This document shows, piece by piece, positions 8,295 through 16,800 of a DNA stretch of 42,524 nt. The notes beneath the pieces were generated by a model that was not told the DNA's origin, did no database searches, and saw only the letters and a program-made list of their open reading frames with translations. Location of the stretch: the NCBI GenBank assembly GCA_023421395.1, contig JAEZTL010000043.1:1-42524 (forward strand), in the 5' to 3' direction. Position 1 is the stretch's first letter. Each line of letters starts with the position of its first letter. Source of the stretch: Bacillota bacterium. Its GTDB lineage: Bacteria > Bacillota > Clostridia > Christensenellales > Aristaeellaceae. A program made the translations under genes and the position numbers.

Positions 8295-9152
8295 ATGTTC
8301 ATAGCTTCCGGTTGGCGCGACTACGAGGTTCTGGACGCCGGGTTCGGCGAAAAACTGGAGCGGTGGGGCGACATTACGCTGTGCCGCCCCGACCCTCAGG
8401 TGATCTGGCCCCGGCAGGATGAAGATAAGTGGCGCGCCGCGGACGCCCATTATCACCGCGCCAGCGGAGGCGGCGGGGCCTGGGAATTCCATCGGAAGCT
8501 TCCCGAAAAATGGATCGTCGGATACGGCGGCCTTCGCTTTTACGTGCGCCCCACCGGCTTCAAGCATACGGGGCTGTTTCCGGAGCAGGCCGTCAACTGG
8601 GACTGGATGGCCGGCCTGGTTGCAAACGCGGCGCGCCCGGTCCGCGTGCTGAACCTCTTTGGCTACACCGGCGGCGCGACGATGGCCCTCGGCAAGGCCG
8701 GCGCCCATGTGACCCACGTGGACGCCGCGAAGGGTATGGTGCAGTGGGCGGGCGAAAACCGCGCGCTGTCGGGCATCGACGAAACCAAGACCCGCTGGAT
8801 CATCGACGATGCGCAGAAGTTCGTCGAGCGGGAGGCGCGGCGCGGCAGCGTCTACCAGGGCATCCTGATGGACCCGCCCTCCTACGGGCGCGGGCCGGGC
8901 GGCGAGGTCTGGAAGCTGGAGGATGAACTGTACCGCCTGGTGTCCGCCAGCGCGAAACTGCTGGCCGACGACGCGGTTTTCTTCCTCATCAACAGCTACA
9001 CCACCGGGCTTCAGCCGGCGGTGCTGTCCAATATGCTGACGATGACGGTGGCAAGGGTACGCGGCGGGCGCGTGGACGCGGACGAGGTGGGGCTTCCCAT
9101 CGCCTCCGGCGGGGTGCTGCCCTGCGGCGCGTCGGGGCGCTGGCAGCCATGA
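8295..9152 (+). CDS. Class I SAM-dependent rRNA methyltransferase (RlmI/RlmK-like)
   Basis: 285 residues. The Rossmann SAM site NLFGYTGGATMALGKAGA (about residues 119-136) is followed by THVDAAK, and the catalytic motif reads MDPPSYGRGPGGEVWKLE. These match the RlmI-type methyltransferase domain. The N-terminal PUA domain of full-length RlmI is absent. Probable target is 23S rRNA, but the base is not deducible. An AGGGGAA site precedes the ATG, and the stop overlaps the start of the pseudouridine synthase (ATGA), pairing two RNA-modification enzymes in one operon. Confidence 0.8.
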   Translation: MFIASGWRDYEVLDAGFGEKLERWGDITLCRPDPQVIWPRQDEDKWRAADAHYHRASGGGGAWEFHRKLPEKWIVGYGGLRFYVRPTGFKHTGLFPEQAVNWDWMAGLVANAARPVRVLNLFGYTGGATMALGKAGAHVTHVDAAKGMVQWAGENRALSGIDETKTRWIIDDAQKFVEREARRGSVYQGILMDPPSYGRGPGGEVWKLEDELYRLVSASAKLLADDAVFFLINSYTTGLQPAVLSNMLTMTVARVRGGRVDADEVGLPIASGGVLPCGASGRWQP

Positions 9153-9841
9153 TCGATTCTTTTTCTGCGGGCGACTTCCCGGTGAAGGTCCTCTATCTGG
9201 ACAATCACCTGCTCGCCGTCGAAAAGCCCCCCAACATGCCCGCCCAGGCAGACGATTCCCGGGATACGGACCTTCTGACCGCGTGCAAAAAGTATGTGGC
9301 GGAGAAGTTTCAAAAGCCGGGGGACGCCTATCTCGGTCTCGTCCACCGGCTGGACAGGCCCGCAGGCGGCGTGATGGTTTTTGCGCGGACCTCAAAGGCC
9401 GCGGCGCGGCTGACGGCGGCCTTCGCCGGGCATGACGTCGAGAAAGTCTATCTGGCCGTGGCCCGGGGAGACATCCGGGAGCCCACGCGGCTAATGGATT
9501 TCCTGGTGAAGGGCGCGGACGGCATGGTGCGCGTGACGGAGCCCTGCGCGCCCGGCGCGAAGGAAGCGCGGCTTTCCTTCCGACCGCTGAACTGGTCCGG
9601 CGAACTGACGCTCCTTGAGGTGTCCCTCGAAACCGGCCGTCCCCACCAGATCCGCGTGCAACTGGCGACCGCAGGCCATCCGCTCTGGGGAGACAACCGC
9701 TACGGCGGCGGCTCGCCGGGGCAGCAGCTGGCGCTGTGGGCCCACCGGCTGACCATCCCCCACCCGACAAGACCGGAGCGGCTGACATTTACGTCCGAAC
9801 CGCCCCATACCGGCGCGTGGGCGCTAATTGATCATGCGTAG
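9149..9841 (+). CDS. RluA-family pseudouridine synthase
   Basis: 230 residues. Converts uridine to pseudouridine in rRNA or tRNA. The catalytic motif is VHRLDRPAGGVMVFART with Asp69, and the conserved C-terminal block is ETGRPHQIRVQLATAGHPLWGDNRYGG. No N-terminal S4 RNA-binding domain is present; the protein starts directly in the catalytic fold, like the short RluA/TruC-type members. Exact target is unknown. The ATG overlaps the methyltransferase TGA by four bases. Confidence 0.88.
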   Translation: MIDSFSAGDFPVKVLYLDNHLLAVEKPPNMPAQADDSRDTDLLTACKKYVAEKFQKPGDAYLGLVHRLDRPAGGVMVFARTSKAAARLTAAFAGHDVEKVYLAVARGDIREPTRLMDFLVKGADGMVRVTEPCAPGAKEARLSFRPLNWSGELTLLEVSLETGRPHQIRVQLATAGHPLWGDNRYGGGSPGQQLALWAHRLTIPHPTRPERLTFTSEPPHTGAWALIDHA

Positions 9842-10190
9842 CGCGCGCCTCTCGCGCCGGGCGCTGACATTCTGGTGCTGCGTGCTGGCGGTTCCCACGC
9901 TGACCCGTCTCACCGACGGCATCCGCTGCGACTCGCTCTACCTGGCGTTCGCCGCGGGCGCGGCGCTGGGTGTCGTGTATCTTCTGGTCCGACCCATCCT
10001 GCGCATTCTGACGCTGCCCATCGGCTGCCTGACGCTGGGGCTCTTCGGCTACGGGATCGACGCGGCGCTGATCTACGGGATGGGACTGTACCTGCCGGGA
10101 TTCCACGTAGCCTCCCCGGAGTGGGCGCTGCTGGCGGCGCTTTTCATCTCCGGCGCAAAACTGATCGCCGGCGCGTTCAACCGATGGTAA
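9834..10190 (+). CDS. YvlD / phage-holin superfamily IV membrane protein
   Basis: 118 residues with about four hydrophobic helices and the pattern LLVRPILRILTLPIGCLTLGLFG, typical of the YvlD (PF04020, 4-TM holin-like) family. Function is poorly defined; some relatives are linked to envelope stress. The ATG at 9834 overlaps the pseudouridine synthase stop by 8 bases; an in-frame TTG at 9828 is the alternative start. It is the last gene before a strong terminator. Confidence 0.75.
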   Translation: MRSARLSRRALTFWCCVLAVPTLTRLTDGIRCDSLYLAFAAGAALGVVYLLVRPILRILTLPIGCLTLGLFGYGIDAALIYGMGLYLPGFHVASPEWALLAALFISGAKLIAGAFNRW

Positions 10191-10218
10191 GCGGCGGCTT
10201 GCGTTCCTCCGAGAAAAA

Positions 10219-10249
10219 CCGGCCCCGGCGCGTTTCGCGCCGGGGCCGG
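10219..10249. terminator. Bidirectional terminator between convergent genes
   Basis: Perfect 14-bp GC-rich stem (10219-10232 / 10236-10249) with a TTT loop. On the minus strand it is followed by a U-run (complement of AAAAA at 10214-10218), so it primarily ends the permease gene. On the plus strand only TTTT at 10255-10258 follows. Confidence 0.85.
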
Positions 10250-10261
10250 AAGCGTTTTATG

Positions 10262-11299
10262 CTAAAGATTCAGCTTCATGTCGCCAAAGTGGATCCAGTT
10301 TTTCTTTCGCATGAATTCGGAGATGGCGAGGGACAGCGCCGCCGGCAGGAGGATCTGCAGCAGCAGGATCTTGACCAGCACCCCCGCCGCGCCCTCCGGC
10401 GACATAACCGCCCAAGTGCCCAGTTGACCCACGAGCCCGCTGGTGCCCATGCCGGCGGAAGCCGTGGCATTTTTCATCTGAAAAATGGTGGTCGCCAGCG
10501 GGCCCAGGATCGCGCTGGCAAGGGTTGGCGGGATCAGGATCGCAGGGTGGACGAGGATGTTGCCCACCTGCAGCATGGATGTGCCCAGTCCCTGCGCGAC
10601 GAGGCCCGCCACCTTGTTTTCCCGGTAGCTGGACACCGCGAAGCCCACCATGTGGCAGCAGCAGCCCACCGTGGCCGCGCCCGCCGCCAGCAGCAGGCCC
10701 TGCCCCATCGTCTGCCCCGCCGGGACGGTGAAAATCATCGCCGCCAGCGCCGCGGAGGAGATGGGCGCGGTCAGAACCAGGCCGAAGATCACCGAGATGA
10801 TGATGCCCATGGGGATGGGCTGGAGCGTGGTGGCCATCTCCAGAAACCGCTGTAACGCCTGGGTGGCGTTCACGATGCCGGGCGAGGTCCACACCGCGAT
10901 CAGCCCGCCCGTGACGATGGTCACGATGGGCACCGCGATGATGTCCACTTTGGTCTTGCCGGAGACGAGGGTGCCCAGCTCCGCGCCCACGACCGCCGCG
11001 CAGTAGGAGGCCACCGGCCCGCCCAACTGATAGCCCAGCGCGCCCGTGGCGGCGGAGGAGTAGGTGGCCAGCGGTACGCTTTTGAGTCCGCTGGCGATCG
11101 CCACGCCGATGGCGGCGCCCACGACCGGGCTGGATGCGCCCAGCACATCCGAAAAGGTCGAGAGGAACCCAAGGTACGGGATCCTCGAGAGCTGCGATAA
11201 AATCAGGCCGATGATCAGCGATGAAAACAGGCCCAGCGCCATCGCGCTCATCGCGTCCAAAAGGTACCGTCTGTACGCCTTTTTCAGTGCCGCCTTCAT
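10262..11299 (-). CDS. PTS-EIIC-like membrane permease
   Basis: 345 residues, almost entirely hydrophobic with about nine or ten helices and repeated glycine-rich segments (GAAIGVAIASGLKSVPL, GAATVGCCCHMVGFAVSSY, SMLQVGNILVHPAILIPP). This resembles the PTS_EIIC_2 family (PF13303). No EIIA or EIIB domain is fused or adjacent, so sugar phosphorylation is uncertain and the substrate unknown. The ATG at 11299 is seven bases from GGAGG (11307-11311); the ATG at 11305 is too close to it. A promoter lies at 11334-11362 and a terminator follows the stop, so it is probably a single-gene unit. Confidence 0.65.
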   Translation of the reverse strand: MKAALKKAYRRYLLDAMSAMALGLFSSLIIGLILSQLSRIPYLGFLSTFSDVLGASSPVVGAAIGVAIASGLKSVPLATYSSAATGALGYQLGGPVASYCAAVVGAELGTLVSGKTKVDIIAVPIVTIVTGGLIAVWTSPGIVNATQALQRFLEMATTLQPIPMGIIISVIFGLVLTAPISSAALAAMIFTVPAGQTMGQGLLLAAGAATVGCCCHMVGFAVSSYRENKVAGLVAQGLGTSMLQVGNILVHPAILIPPTLASAILGPLATTIFQMKNATASAGMGTSGLVGQLGTWAVMSPEGAAGVLVKILLLQILLPAALSLAISEFMRKKNWIHFGDMKLNL

Positions 11300-11333
11300 A
11301 CGCATTCCTCCGATTTGATGTGTGTTGTCCGCT

Positions 11334-11362
11334 ATTATAATCTGTCCCCGCGGGGGGCGCAA
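11334..11362 (-). promoter_or_regulatory. Promoter of the PTS-IIC-like permease
   Basis: Read on the minus strand: TTGCGC (complement of 11357-11362), 17-bp spacer, perfect TATAAT (complement of 11334-11339), 35 bp from the ATG. Confidence 0.7.
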
Positions 11363-11443
11363 GCATTCTTCCGGGTAATGTTGGGAATGCTCCTCGAAAA
11401 ACGGTGAAAAATGCAACAACTTGTGACAGATCGCGTTTGGCGG

Positions 11444-11472
11444 TTGCGCGCGTCCGGGTGATTGAGTATAAT
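11444..11472 (+). promoter_or_regulatory. Promoter of the two-component system
   Basis: TTGCGC at 11444-11449, 17-bp spacer, TATAAT at 11467-11472, 30 bp before the regulator ATG. It has the same -35 sequence and spacing as the divergent permease promoter. Confidence 0.7.
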
Positions 11473-11501
11473 GAAATCGAATATAAATGAGGTGAATGTT
11501 C

Positions 11502-12194
11502 ATGGCGCTCTGTCCGCTGATTCTGATCTGCGACGACGACCCCGTGGTGCACGAGTCGCTATCCATATACCTGGACGCAGAGGGCTACGCGCACCAGTCC
11601 GCCTACGACGGCGACGAGGCGCTTCGACTCGCGGAGAGCGAGCAGCCCGACCTGATGATCCTGGATCTGATGATGCCCAAGGTCTCCGGCACCGACGTGT
11701 GCCGCATGATCCGCAAAACCTCGAAGCTCCCCATCATCATGCTGACGGCGAAGGGCGAAGAGATTGACAGGATTCTGGGCCTGGAGCTGGGCGCGGATGA
11801 CTACATCGTCAAGCCCTTCAGCCCGCGGGAGGTGCTGGCGCGCATCCGCGCGGTGCTGCGCCGCTTCTCCGAGCCCCACGCCGAAGGCGACACCATCGTC
11901 CGCCTGCCGCAGCTTGAGATCAACCTGTCCAACTACCAGGTGAAGGCGGCGGGCCAGGTGATCCCCTGTACGCCCAAGGAAGTCGAGATTCTGCACATGC
12001 TCACTGGCAGCGCCGGGCAGGTTTTCTCCCGGGAGCAGATTTTGAGCCGCGTCTGGGGTTACGATTACTTCGGCGACACCCGCACCGTGGATACCCACAT
12101 CAAGCGCATCCGCCAAAAGCTGCCCCAGGAAGGCGTGCCCTGGAGCCTGAAGACCGTTTACGGCGTGGGCTATAAATTTGAGGTGGATTCATGA
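11502..12194 (+). CDS. OmpR/PhoB-type response regulator
   Basis: 230 residues. The receiver domain (about 5-120) has the acidic pocket Asp11-Asp13, phospho-acceptor Asp55 in LMILDLMMPK, the TAKGEE loop and IVKPFSPRE with the conserved Lys. The C-terminal winged helix (about 133-228) includes ECTPKEVEIL-like PCTPKEVEIL, GYDYFGDTRTVDTHIKRIR and VYGVGYKF. It binds DNA as a phosphorylated dimer; targets are unknown. Start at 11502 is set by GAGGTG at 11489-11494; the ATG at 11496 is too near. The stop overlaps the kinase start (ATGA). Confidence 0.93.
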   Translation: MALCPLILICDDDPVVHESLSIYLDAEGYAHQSAYDGDEALRLAESEQPDLMILDLMMPKVSGTDVCRMIRKTSKLPIIMLTAKGEEIDRILGLELGADDYIVKPFSPREVLARIRAVLRRFSEPHAEGDTIVRLPQLEINLSNYQVKAAGQVIPCTPKEVEILHMLTGSAGQVFSREQILSRVWGYDYFGDTRTVDTHIKRIRQKLPQEGVPWSLKTVYGVGYKFEVDS

Positions 12195-13951
12195 GGCAAA
12201 GCGTCCTCTTCTCCCGTTTCTTCGCGGTGGTGATTCTGACCATCCTGATCACGGCGCTTTTCACCACCATCTTCTACAACTACATTTCCCGCACCGTGTT
12301 CACCTCCATCAAGGAGAACGAATTGCTGCCCAAAGCCAAGGCGCTGGGCAGCATTGTTCAATCTTTCCGGGAGGGCGGGCTGGACAAGGGCGCGCTGAAG
12401 CAACTGCTGGCGGTGGAAAAGGTGGACTCGTCGCTGCTCGGCGCGTACGTGCTGGTGACCGATGAAGACATGAATACGCTGCTCATCAACGAAAACCTGC
12501 CCGCCGGGTATCTCGCCGCCATGCGGGACGGCGCCGAGAGCGTCCTTCAAAGCGGGCCAGTCCAGGCGGACCAGATCGCGGCGCTCCGGAATACGGGCCT
12601 CGTGGGCGTGGGCATCCCGATGACGAGCGGTGACAAGACCACCGGCGCGGTGATGATGCTGGTGCCGCTCTACGAGGCGATGGTGGGCGCCAGCTCCCTC
12701 AACGGCGCGCTGATGATCTCGCTGATGCTGTCGCTGCCGGTGGTCACGGCGCTGGTGTACTACATCATCGGCCGCATCGTCAACCCGCTCCGGCAGATGC
12801 GGGACGTGGCCGTGGGCATGGCGGGCGGCAATTTTTCCGCACGCGCCGACGACACCCAGCGGGGCGAGGTGGGGCAGCTGGGCCGCTCACTCAACTACCT
12901 GTCCCAGGAGCTTTCGAAGTCCATCTCTCAGTTGATGGTGGAACGCAACCGCCTGCGGCAGACCATCGACGGCCTCTCGGAGGGCATCGCCGCGGTGGAC
13001 GCGGGGGGGAACGTCACCCACCACAATCCGGCGCTGGACGCGCTCTTCGGCGCGCTCCCCAGGGACGAGAGCCCGGACGCCCGGCTTACGCTGATCCCCG
13101 ACCCGGCGGTGTGGGACGACTTTGATCAGGCGGTTCAGGGCAACAAGACCGTCTCCCGCAGGCTCGCGCTGCCCGACCGGGTGCTGGGCATGACCATCAC
13201 GCCCCTCCAGGATGTGGACGGCCAGGTGGCCGGCGCGGTGGGCCTCTTCCTCGACATCACCGAGAGCGAGCGGCTGGAACGCACGCGGCGGGACTATGTG
13301 GCCAACGTATCCCACGAGCTCAGGACGCCGCTCACCGCCATGCGCGCGCTGATCGAGCCGCTGTCCGAGGGCATGGTGCGGGATGAGGAGACGCGGCGGC
13401 GCTATTACGCCATCATGCTTCGGGAGACGCTCCGGCTCTCCCGCCTCATCAACGACCTCATGGAGCTCTCGCGCCTGCAGAGCGGGCAGCTGTCGATGAC
13501 GGCGAAGCCCATGCGCCTCCATGACATTCTGGGCGACCTGACCGAAAAATACACCGCCACCGCCCAGGACCGGGGGCTCACCTTTGAGATGCGCGCCGGG
13601 GAGCTGCCGCAGGTGCTGTCCAACCCCGACCGGGTGGAGCAGGTGCTGGTGATCCTCCTGGACAACGCGATGAAGTATACCCCCGAGGGAGGCACGGTGG
13701 CCGTGGACGCTCAGTATGACGACGAAAAGGTGATCCTCTGCGTCGCCGACACGGGCATCGGCATCGACCCCGCGGATCAGCCTTATGTGTTCGACCGCTT
13801 CTACAAGGTGGATCGCGCCCACACGGGCCTGGGCAGCGGGCTGGGCCTGTCCATCGCCAGCGAACTGATGAAGTCCATGGGCGAAACCATGTGGCTGAAG
13901 AGCGAACCCGGCGAGGGGTCAAGGTTCTACTTTACCCTGAAGCGCGCGTGA
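12191..13951 (+). CDS. Sensor histidine kinase (HAMP-PAS-HisKA-HATPase)
   Basis: 586 residues. Membrane helix 1 (about 8-30), an extracytoplasmic sensor region of about 140 residues, helix 2 (about 172-196), HAMP (NPLRQMRDVAVGMAGGNF), and a PAS domain (about 255-365, AVDAGGNVTHHNPALDALFG). HisKA follows with VANVSHELRTPLTAM, phospho-accepting His375. The HATPase carries N-box DNAMKYTPEGG, G1 VADTGIGID and G2 GLGSGLGLSIA. The layout resembles PhoR/WalK-type kinases. The ligand is not deducible. It is coupled to the upstream regulator by a 4-base overlap and followed by a strong terminator. Confidence 0.93.
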   Translation: MRQSVLFSRFFAVVILTILITALFTTIFYNYISRTVFTSIKENELLPKAKALGSIVQSFREGGLDKGALKQLLAVEKVDSSLLGAYVLVTDEDMNTLLINENLPAGYLAAMRDGAESVLQSGPVQADQIAALRNTGLVGVGIPMTSGDKTTGAVMMLVPLYEAMVGASSLNGALMISLMLSLPVVTALVYYIIGRIVNPLRQMRDVAVGMAGGNFSARADDTQRGEVGQLGRSLNYLSQELSKSISQLMVERNRLRQTIDGLSEGIAAVDAGGNVTHHNPALDALFGALPRDESPDARLTLIPDPAVWDDFDQAVQGNKTVSRRLALPDRVLGMTITPLQDVDGQVAGAVGLFLDITESERLERTRRDYVANVSHELRTPLTAMRALIEPLSEGMVRDEETRRRYYAIMLRETLRLSRLINDLMELSRLQSGQLSMTAKPMRLHDILGDLTEKYTATAQDRGLTFEMRAGELPQVLSNPDRVEQVLVILLDNAMKYTPEGGTVAVDAQYDDEKVILCVADTGIGIDPADQPYVFDRFYKVDRAHTGLGSGLGLSIASELMKSMGETMWLKSEPGEGSRFYFTLKRA

Positions 13952-13973
13952 CGAACGGACGTTTTCACAAAAA

Positions 13974-14003
13974 GGAGCGCCCCCGGCGAACCGGGGGCGC
14001 TCC
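13974..14003. terminator. Bidirectional terminator between kinase and topB
   Basis: Perfect 13-bp stem GGAGCGCCCCCGG / CCGGGGGCGCTCC (13974-13986 / 13991-14003) with a CGAA tetraloop. TTTCGTTT follows on plus, and the complement of CAAAAA (13968-13973) gives UUUUUG on minus, so it can end both convergent units. Confidence 0.9.
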
Positions 14004-14009
14004 TTTCGT

Positions 14010-16130
14010 TTATCCTTCCGCTTTGTCCGGCGCAGGCCGCAATGCGCCCTTCTCCAGCGCGTACACGGCGCTTCCCGCCGTGACGCGGCCGCCGGCGATG
14101 AGTGAACGCATCGCTTCCGCGTCGATCTGCGCGAGCCCGGCTTTTTTCAGCGCGTCCTTCCAGACGGTGAACTTGCAGCCTTCCTTCCAGCGGGAGCAGC
14201 CAAAGGCGCGGGCGTTTTCCGTCACCTCGCCCTGCCCGCAGACGGGGCACCTGGCGCCCAGTTTGGCGGATTTGGGCTTCGTGCCGCCGCCCTTCGCACC
14301 GCGCCCGCCCTTTGCGCTCTCCCGCTCAAAACGCGCCTCCGGCGCGCGCCGGGCCGCCTCCACCAGAAACGCGCCGTAGCGCCGGATGCCCTCCATGAAC
14401 CGCGCGGTGAGCAGCGCGTTCTTTTCCGCGTCCTGCTGTCCCGCGATGTCGTAGAGCGCCTTCTCCCAGCGCCCGGTGGTCTCCGGCGACGCGATCTCCT
14501 CCGGAGCCACCTGAATCAGCGCCTTGCCCTTGTCGGTGGAGAGGAGTGCCTTGCCCCGCCGCGCAACATAACCCACCGTAATCAGCCGCTCGATGATGGC
14601 GGCTCGGGTGGCGGGCGTGCCAAGGCCCGAGGCCTTCATCCGCTCCCGCAGCGCTTCGTCCTCGATCAGCTTTCCCGCGTGCTCCATCATCGCAAGGAGC
14701 GACGCGTCCGTGTGGGGTGCGGGCGGTTTCGTCTTTTGCTGTTTGGCGGAGACGCCCTTGACCGGGCGCTCTTCGCCGGGCGCGACGGGGGGCACCTGAG
14801 ATTCCTTAATTTCCTCCGGCTGATCGCGGTACAGCGCGCGCCAGCCTTCGGCCTTCGGCGTCGCGCCGCTGGTTTTGAAGTCATGGATCCCCGCCCGGGT
14901 GAAAATCTCCGCCGACTCATACTCGTAATCCGGGTAATAAGCGGAGATCAGCCGCCGCGCGATCATGTCAAACACCTTTTTTTCCAGCTCCGGCAAGCGA
15001 TTCAAATCCGCCTTCGAACCGGTGGGGATGATGGCGTGGTGGTCGGTGACCCGCTCGTCGTTAAACACCCGGCCGAAAGACCCGGGCCTCGCCAGCGCGC
15101 CCCGGACAAACGGCTGGTACGCCTCCGGCAGCGCCTCCATCGCGCGCTTTGCGCCGGAAATCATGTCCCGGGGCAAGTAGCGGCTGTCGGTGCGGGGGTA
15201 GGTGACGAGCTTGTAGGTTTCGTAGAGCGACTGCGCGATTTTAAGCGTCTTCGCGGCGGGAAGGCCGAAAAGGCGGTTGGCATCCCGCTGCAGGCTTGTC
15301 AGGTCGTAGAGGAGCGGCGGCGGCGTTTTCTTTAGCGCCCGCGTCGCTTCCGCCACCACGCCCGTCTTGCCTGCCGTCTCCGACTTGACCTTTTTCGCGA
15401 CGGTCTCATCGTAGGTGCGGGTCTCCTTTGTCTCCGGGTCCAGCCAAAGCCCCTCGTAGTCGCCGAAGTCCGCCCGAATTTCCCAATAGGGTCGGGGCGT
15501 GAAGGCGGCGATCTCCCCGTCCCGCTGGACGATGAGCTTCAGCGTGGGCGTCTGCACGCGGCCCACCGAAAGCAGCGCGCCATAGCGCAGCGTGAAGGCG
15601 CGGGAGGCGTTCATGCCCACCAGCCAATCCGCCTCGGCGCGGCAGCGGGCGCTTCTGTACAGCGCGTCGTAGGCGGCGGAGGGCAGGATGTTTTTCATTC
15701 CTTCACGGATCGCCTGATCGGTCATCGAGGAGATCCACAGCCGTGAAAACGGCTTCTTGCAGCCGGCCTGGTCGTAGATCAGCCGAAAGATCAGTTCGCC
15801 CTCCCGGCCGCTGTCGGTGGCGCAGATGATCCGGCCGATGGAATCGGCCTTCATCCACTTTTTGACGGTGGAGAACTGGGCGCGGGTCTTGGGCAGAACT
15901 TTGGTGGGGATTTTCTCTGGCAGGATGGGCAAATCCTCCTGCCGCCATTTTTTGAGTTTAGAGTCGATTTCGTCCGGGTCGCACAGGGCCACCAGATGGC
16001 CCAGCGCCCATGTGACCACGTAGCCGCTCCCGGTGAAGGCGCCTTCCTCCCGGGTTTTCGCGCCCACCACCCGCGCGATGTCCCGCGCGACGGAGGGCTT
16101 TTCGGCCACGATCAGCGTATCCTCAGCCAT
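14010..16130 (-). CDS. topB: DNA topoisomerase III (type IA)
   Basis: 706 residues. Relaxes negative supercoils and decatenates DNA by single-strand passage. The Toprim domain starts with TLIVAEKPSVARDIA and includes ATDSGREGELIFRLIYD. The active-site Tyr311 lies in LVTYPRTDSRYLPRD. The C terminus carries a zinc-finger-like block with CPVCG and a later Cys pair (about residues 630-665), as in topoisomerase III-like proteins rather than the four-Cys repeats of TopA. The start overlaps the stop of the upstream small membrane-protein gene (ATGGCTGA). Confidence 0.92.
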   Translation of the reverse strand: MAEDTLIVAEKPSVARDIARVVGAKTREEGAFTGSGYVVTWALGHLVALCDPDEIDSKLKKWRQEDLPILPEKIPTKVLPKTRAQFSTVKKWMKADSIGRIICATDSGREGELIFRLIYDQAGCKKPFSRLWISSMTDQAIREGMKNILPSAAYDALYRSARCRAEADWLVGMNASRAFTLRYGALLSVGRVQTPTLKLIVQRDGEIAAFTPRPYWEIRADFGDYEGLWLDPETKETRTYDETVAKKVKSETAGKTGVVAEATRALKKTPPPLLYDLTSLQRDANRLFGLPAAKTLKIAQSLYETYKLVTYPRTDSRYLPRDMISGAKRAMEALPEAYQPFVRGALARPGSFGRVFNDERVTDHHAIIPTGSKADLNRLPELEKKVFDMIARRLISAYYPDYEYESAEIFTRAGIHDFKTSGATPKAEGWRALYRDQPEEIKESQVPPVAPGEERPVKGVSAKQQKTKPPAPHTDASLLAMMEHAGKLIEDEALRERMKASGLGTPATRAAIIERLITVGYVARRGKALLSTDKGKALIQVAPEEIASPETTGRWEKALYDIAGQQDAEKNALLTARFMEGIRRYGAFLVEAARRAPEARFERESAKGGRGAKGGGTKPKSAKLGARCPVCGQGEVTENARAFGCSRWKEGCKFTVWKDALKKAGLAQIDAEAMRSLIAGGRVTAGSAVYALEKGALRPAPDKAEG

Positions 16131-16605
16131 TCTCGCTCCATGGGGCGGCCTGGCTCATCCGGCTGCCCAGTACGTAGTATTCAATCCACACTTCCCGTTT
16201 TGCGTCGCTGCCGGCGGCGGTCAGAAGGACCGCCGTCACCTCCGCCGTTCCAAAGGAGCCCACGTCTGCGGAGGTGGCCAAAAGCGCCACGTCGTCCGCC
16301 GTCGGCGTCAGCCTGAGGCGCACCCAGTCCGCCTTGAGAAGGCCGGGGTTCTTGACGTTGACGCGATAGGTGACCAGTTCGTACCGGACCGGGTCCGGCT
16401 CGGAGACCTTTTTAAACTGGTCGGAACCCATGTCGCCGGAGAGAATCGCCCCGGCGATGGTGTCAAACGCGGCCGGATCGGCCGTCGCGGCCTGTACGTC
16501 CGCGCCGGCGACCGACGCCCGGAGGTTCGTCCCCACCAGCAGGAGGATGATGATCGTAAGCGCCACCATCGTCACAATGGTCAGCGCCCTAGCCAGTCTG
16601 CGCAT
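16123..16605 (-). CDS. Small single-pass membrane protein of unknown function
   Basis: 160 residues with one N-terminal helix (about 7-25, LTIVTMVALTIIILLLVG) and an extracytoplasmic domain that looks beta-rich (RYELVTYRVNVKNPGLLKADWVRL). I do not recognise the family. The start at 16605 follows GGAGGTG by a normal distance; the reading frame is open much further upstream, but that extension runs through the promoter and antisense to polA. Its stop overlaps the topB start by 8 bases, so the two are translationally coupled and driven by the promoter at 16640-16668. Confidence 0.7.
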   Translation of the reverse strand: MRRLARALTIVTMVALTIIILLLVGTNLRASVAGADVQAATADPAAFDTIAGAILSGDMGSDQFKKVSEPDPVRYELVTYRVNVKNPGLLKADWVRLRLTPTADDVALLATSADVGSFGTAEVTAVLLTAAGSDAKREVWIEYYVLGSRMSQAAPWSENG

Positions 16606-16639
16606 CAAAACCGCACCTCCGTGGAAGCATTTCCTATAT

Positions 16640-16668
16640 ATTTTACCATGTGCCGGAGCGCCTGTCCA
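16640..16668 (-). promoter_or_regulatory. Promoter of the small membrane protein / topB unit
   Basis: Read on the minus strand: TGGACA (complement of 16663-16668), 17-bp spacer ending in TGG, TAAAAT (complement of 16640-16645). It is 5/6 in both boxes plus an extended -10, 34 bp from the ATG. Confidence 0.65.
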
Positions 16669-16708
16669 TATGCGCTCTTTCCCGGACAATCGCGCGGCGC
16701 AAGCGGAA

Positions 16709-16728
16709 GCGGCGGCCGATGCCGCCGC
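16709..16728. repeat. GC hairpin between divergent promoters
   Basis: Perfect 8-bp stem GCGGCGGC / GCCGCCGC with loop CGAT, just upstream of the polA -35 box. No U-run follows on either strand, so it is not a typical terminator; it could be a protein-binding palindrome. Confidence 0.4.
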
Positions 16729-16738
16729 GCGCCCGAGG

Positions 16739-16767
16739 TTGTAATCGCCGCGGTTTTCGTTTATAAT
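16739..16767 (+). promoter_or_regulatory. Promoter of the polA operon
   Basis: TTGTAA (16739-16744), 17-bp spacer, perfect TATAAT (16762-16767), 33 bp before the polA ATG. Confidence 0.75.
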
Positions 16768-16800
16768 AAGGTATTGTATCACAGAAAGGGAGGCGGCCCC

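Noticed and set aside
7857..9788. 643-codon minus-strand open frame opposite VanW paralogue 2, the methyltransferase and the pseudouridine synthase
   Set aside because: Same GC-driven shadow effect; Arg/Pro/Ala-rich with no domain.
16033..16800. In-frame upstream extension of polA
   Set aside because: It runs through the polA promoter and antisense to topB and the small membrane protein; the ATG at 16801 has a ribosome site and matches the family start.
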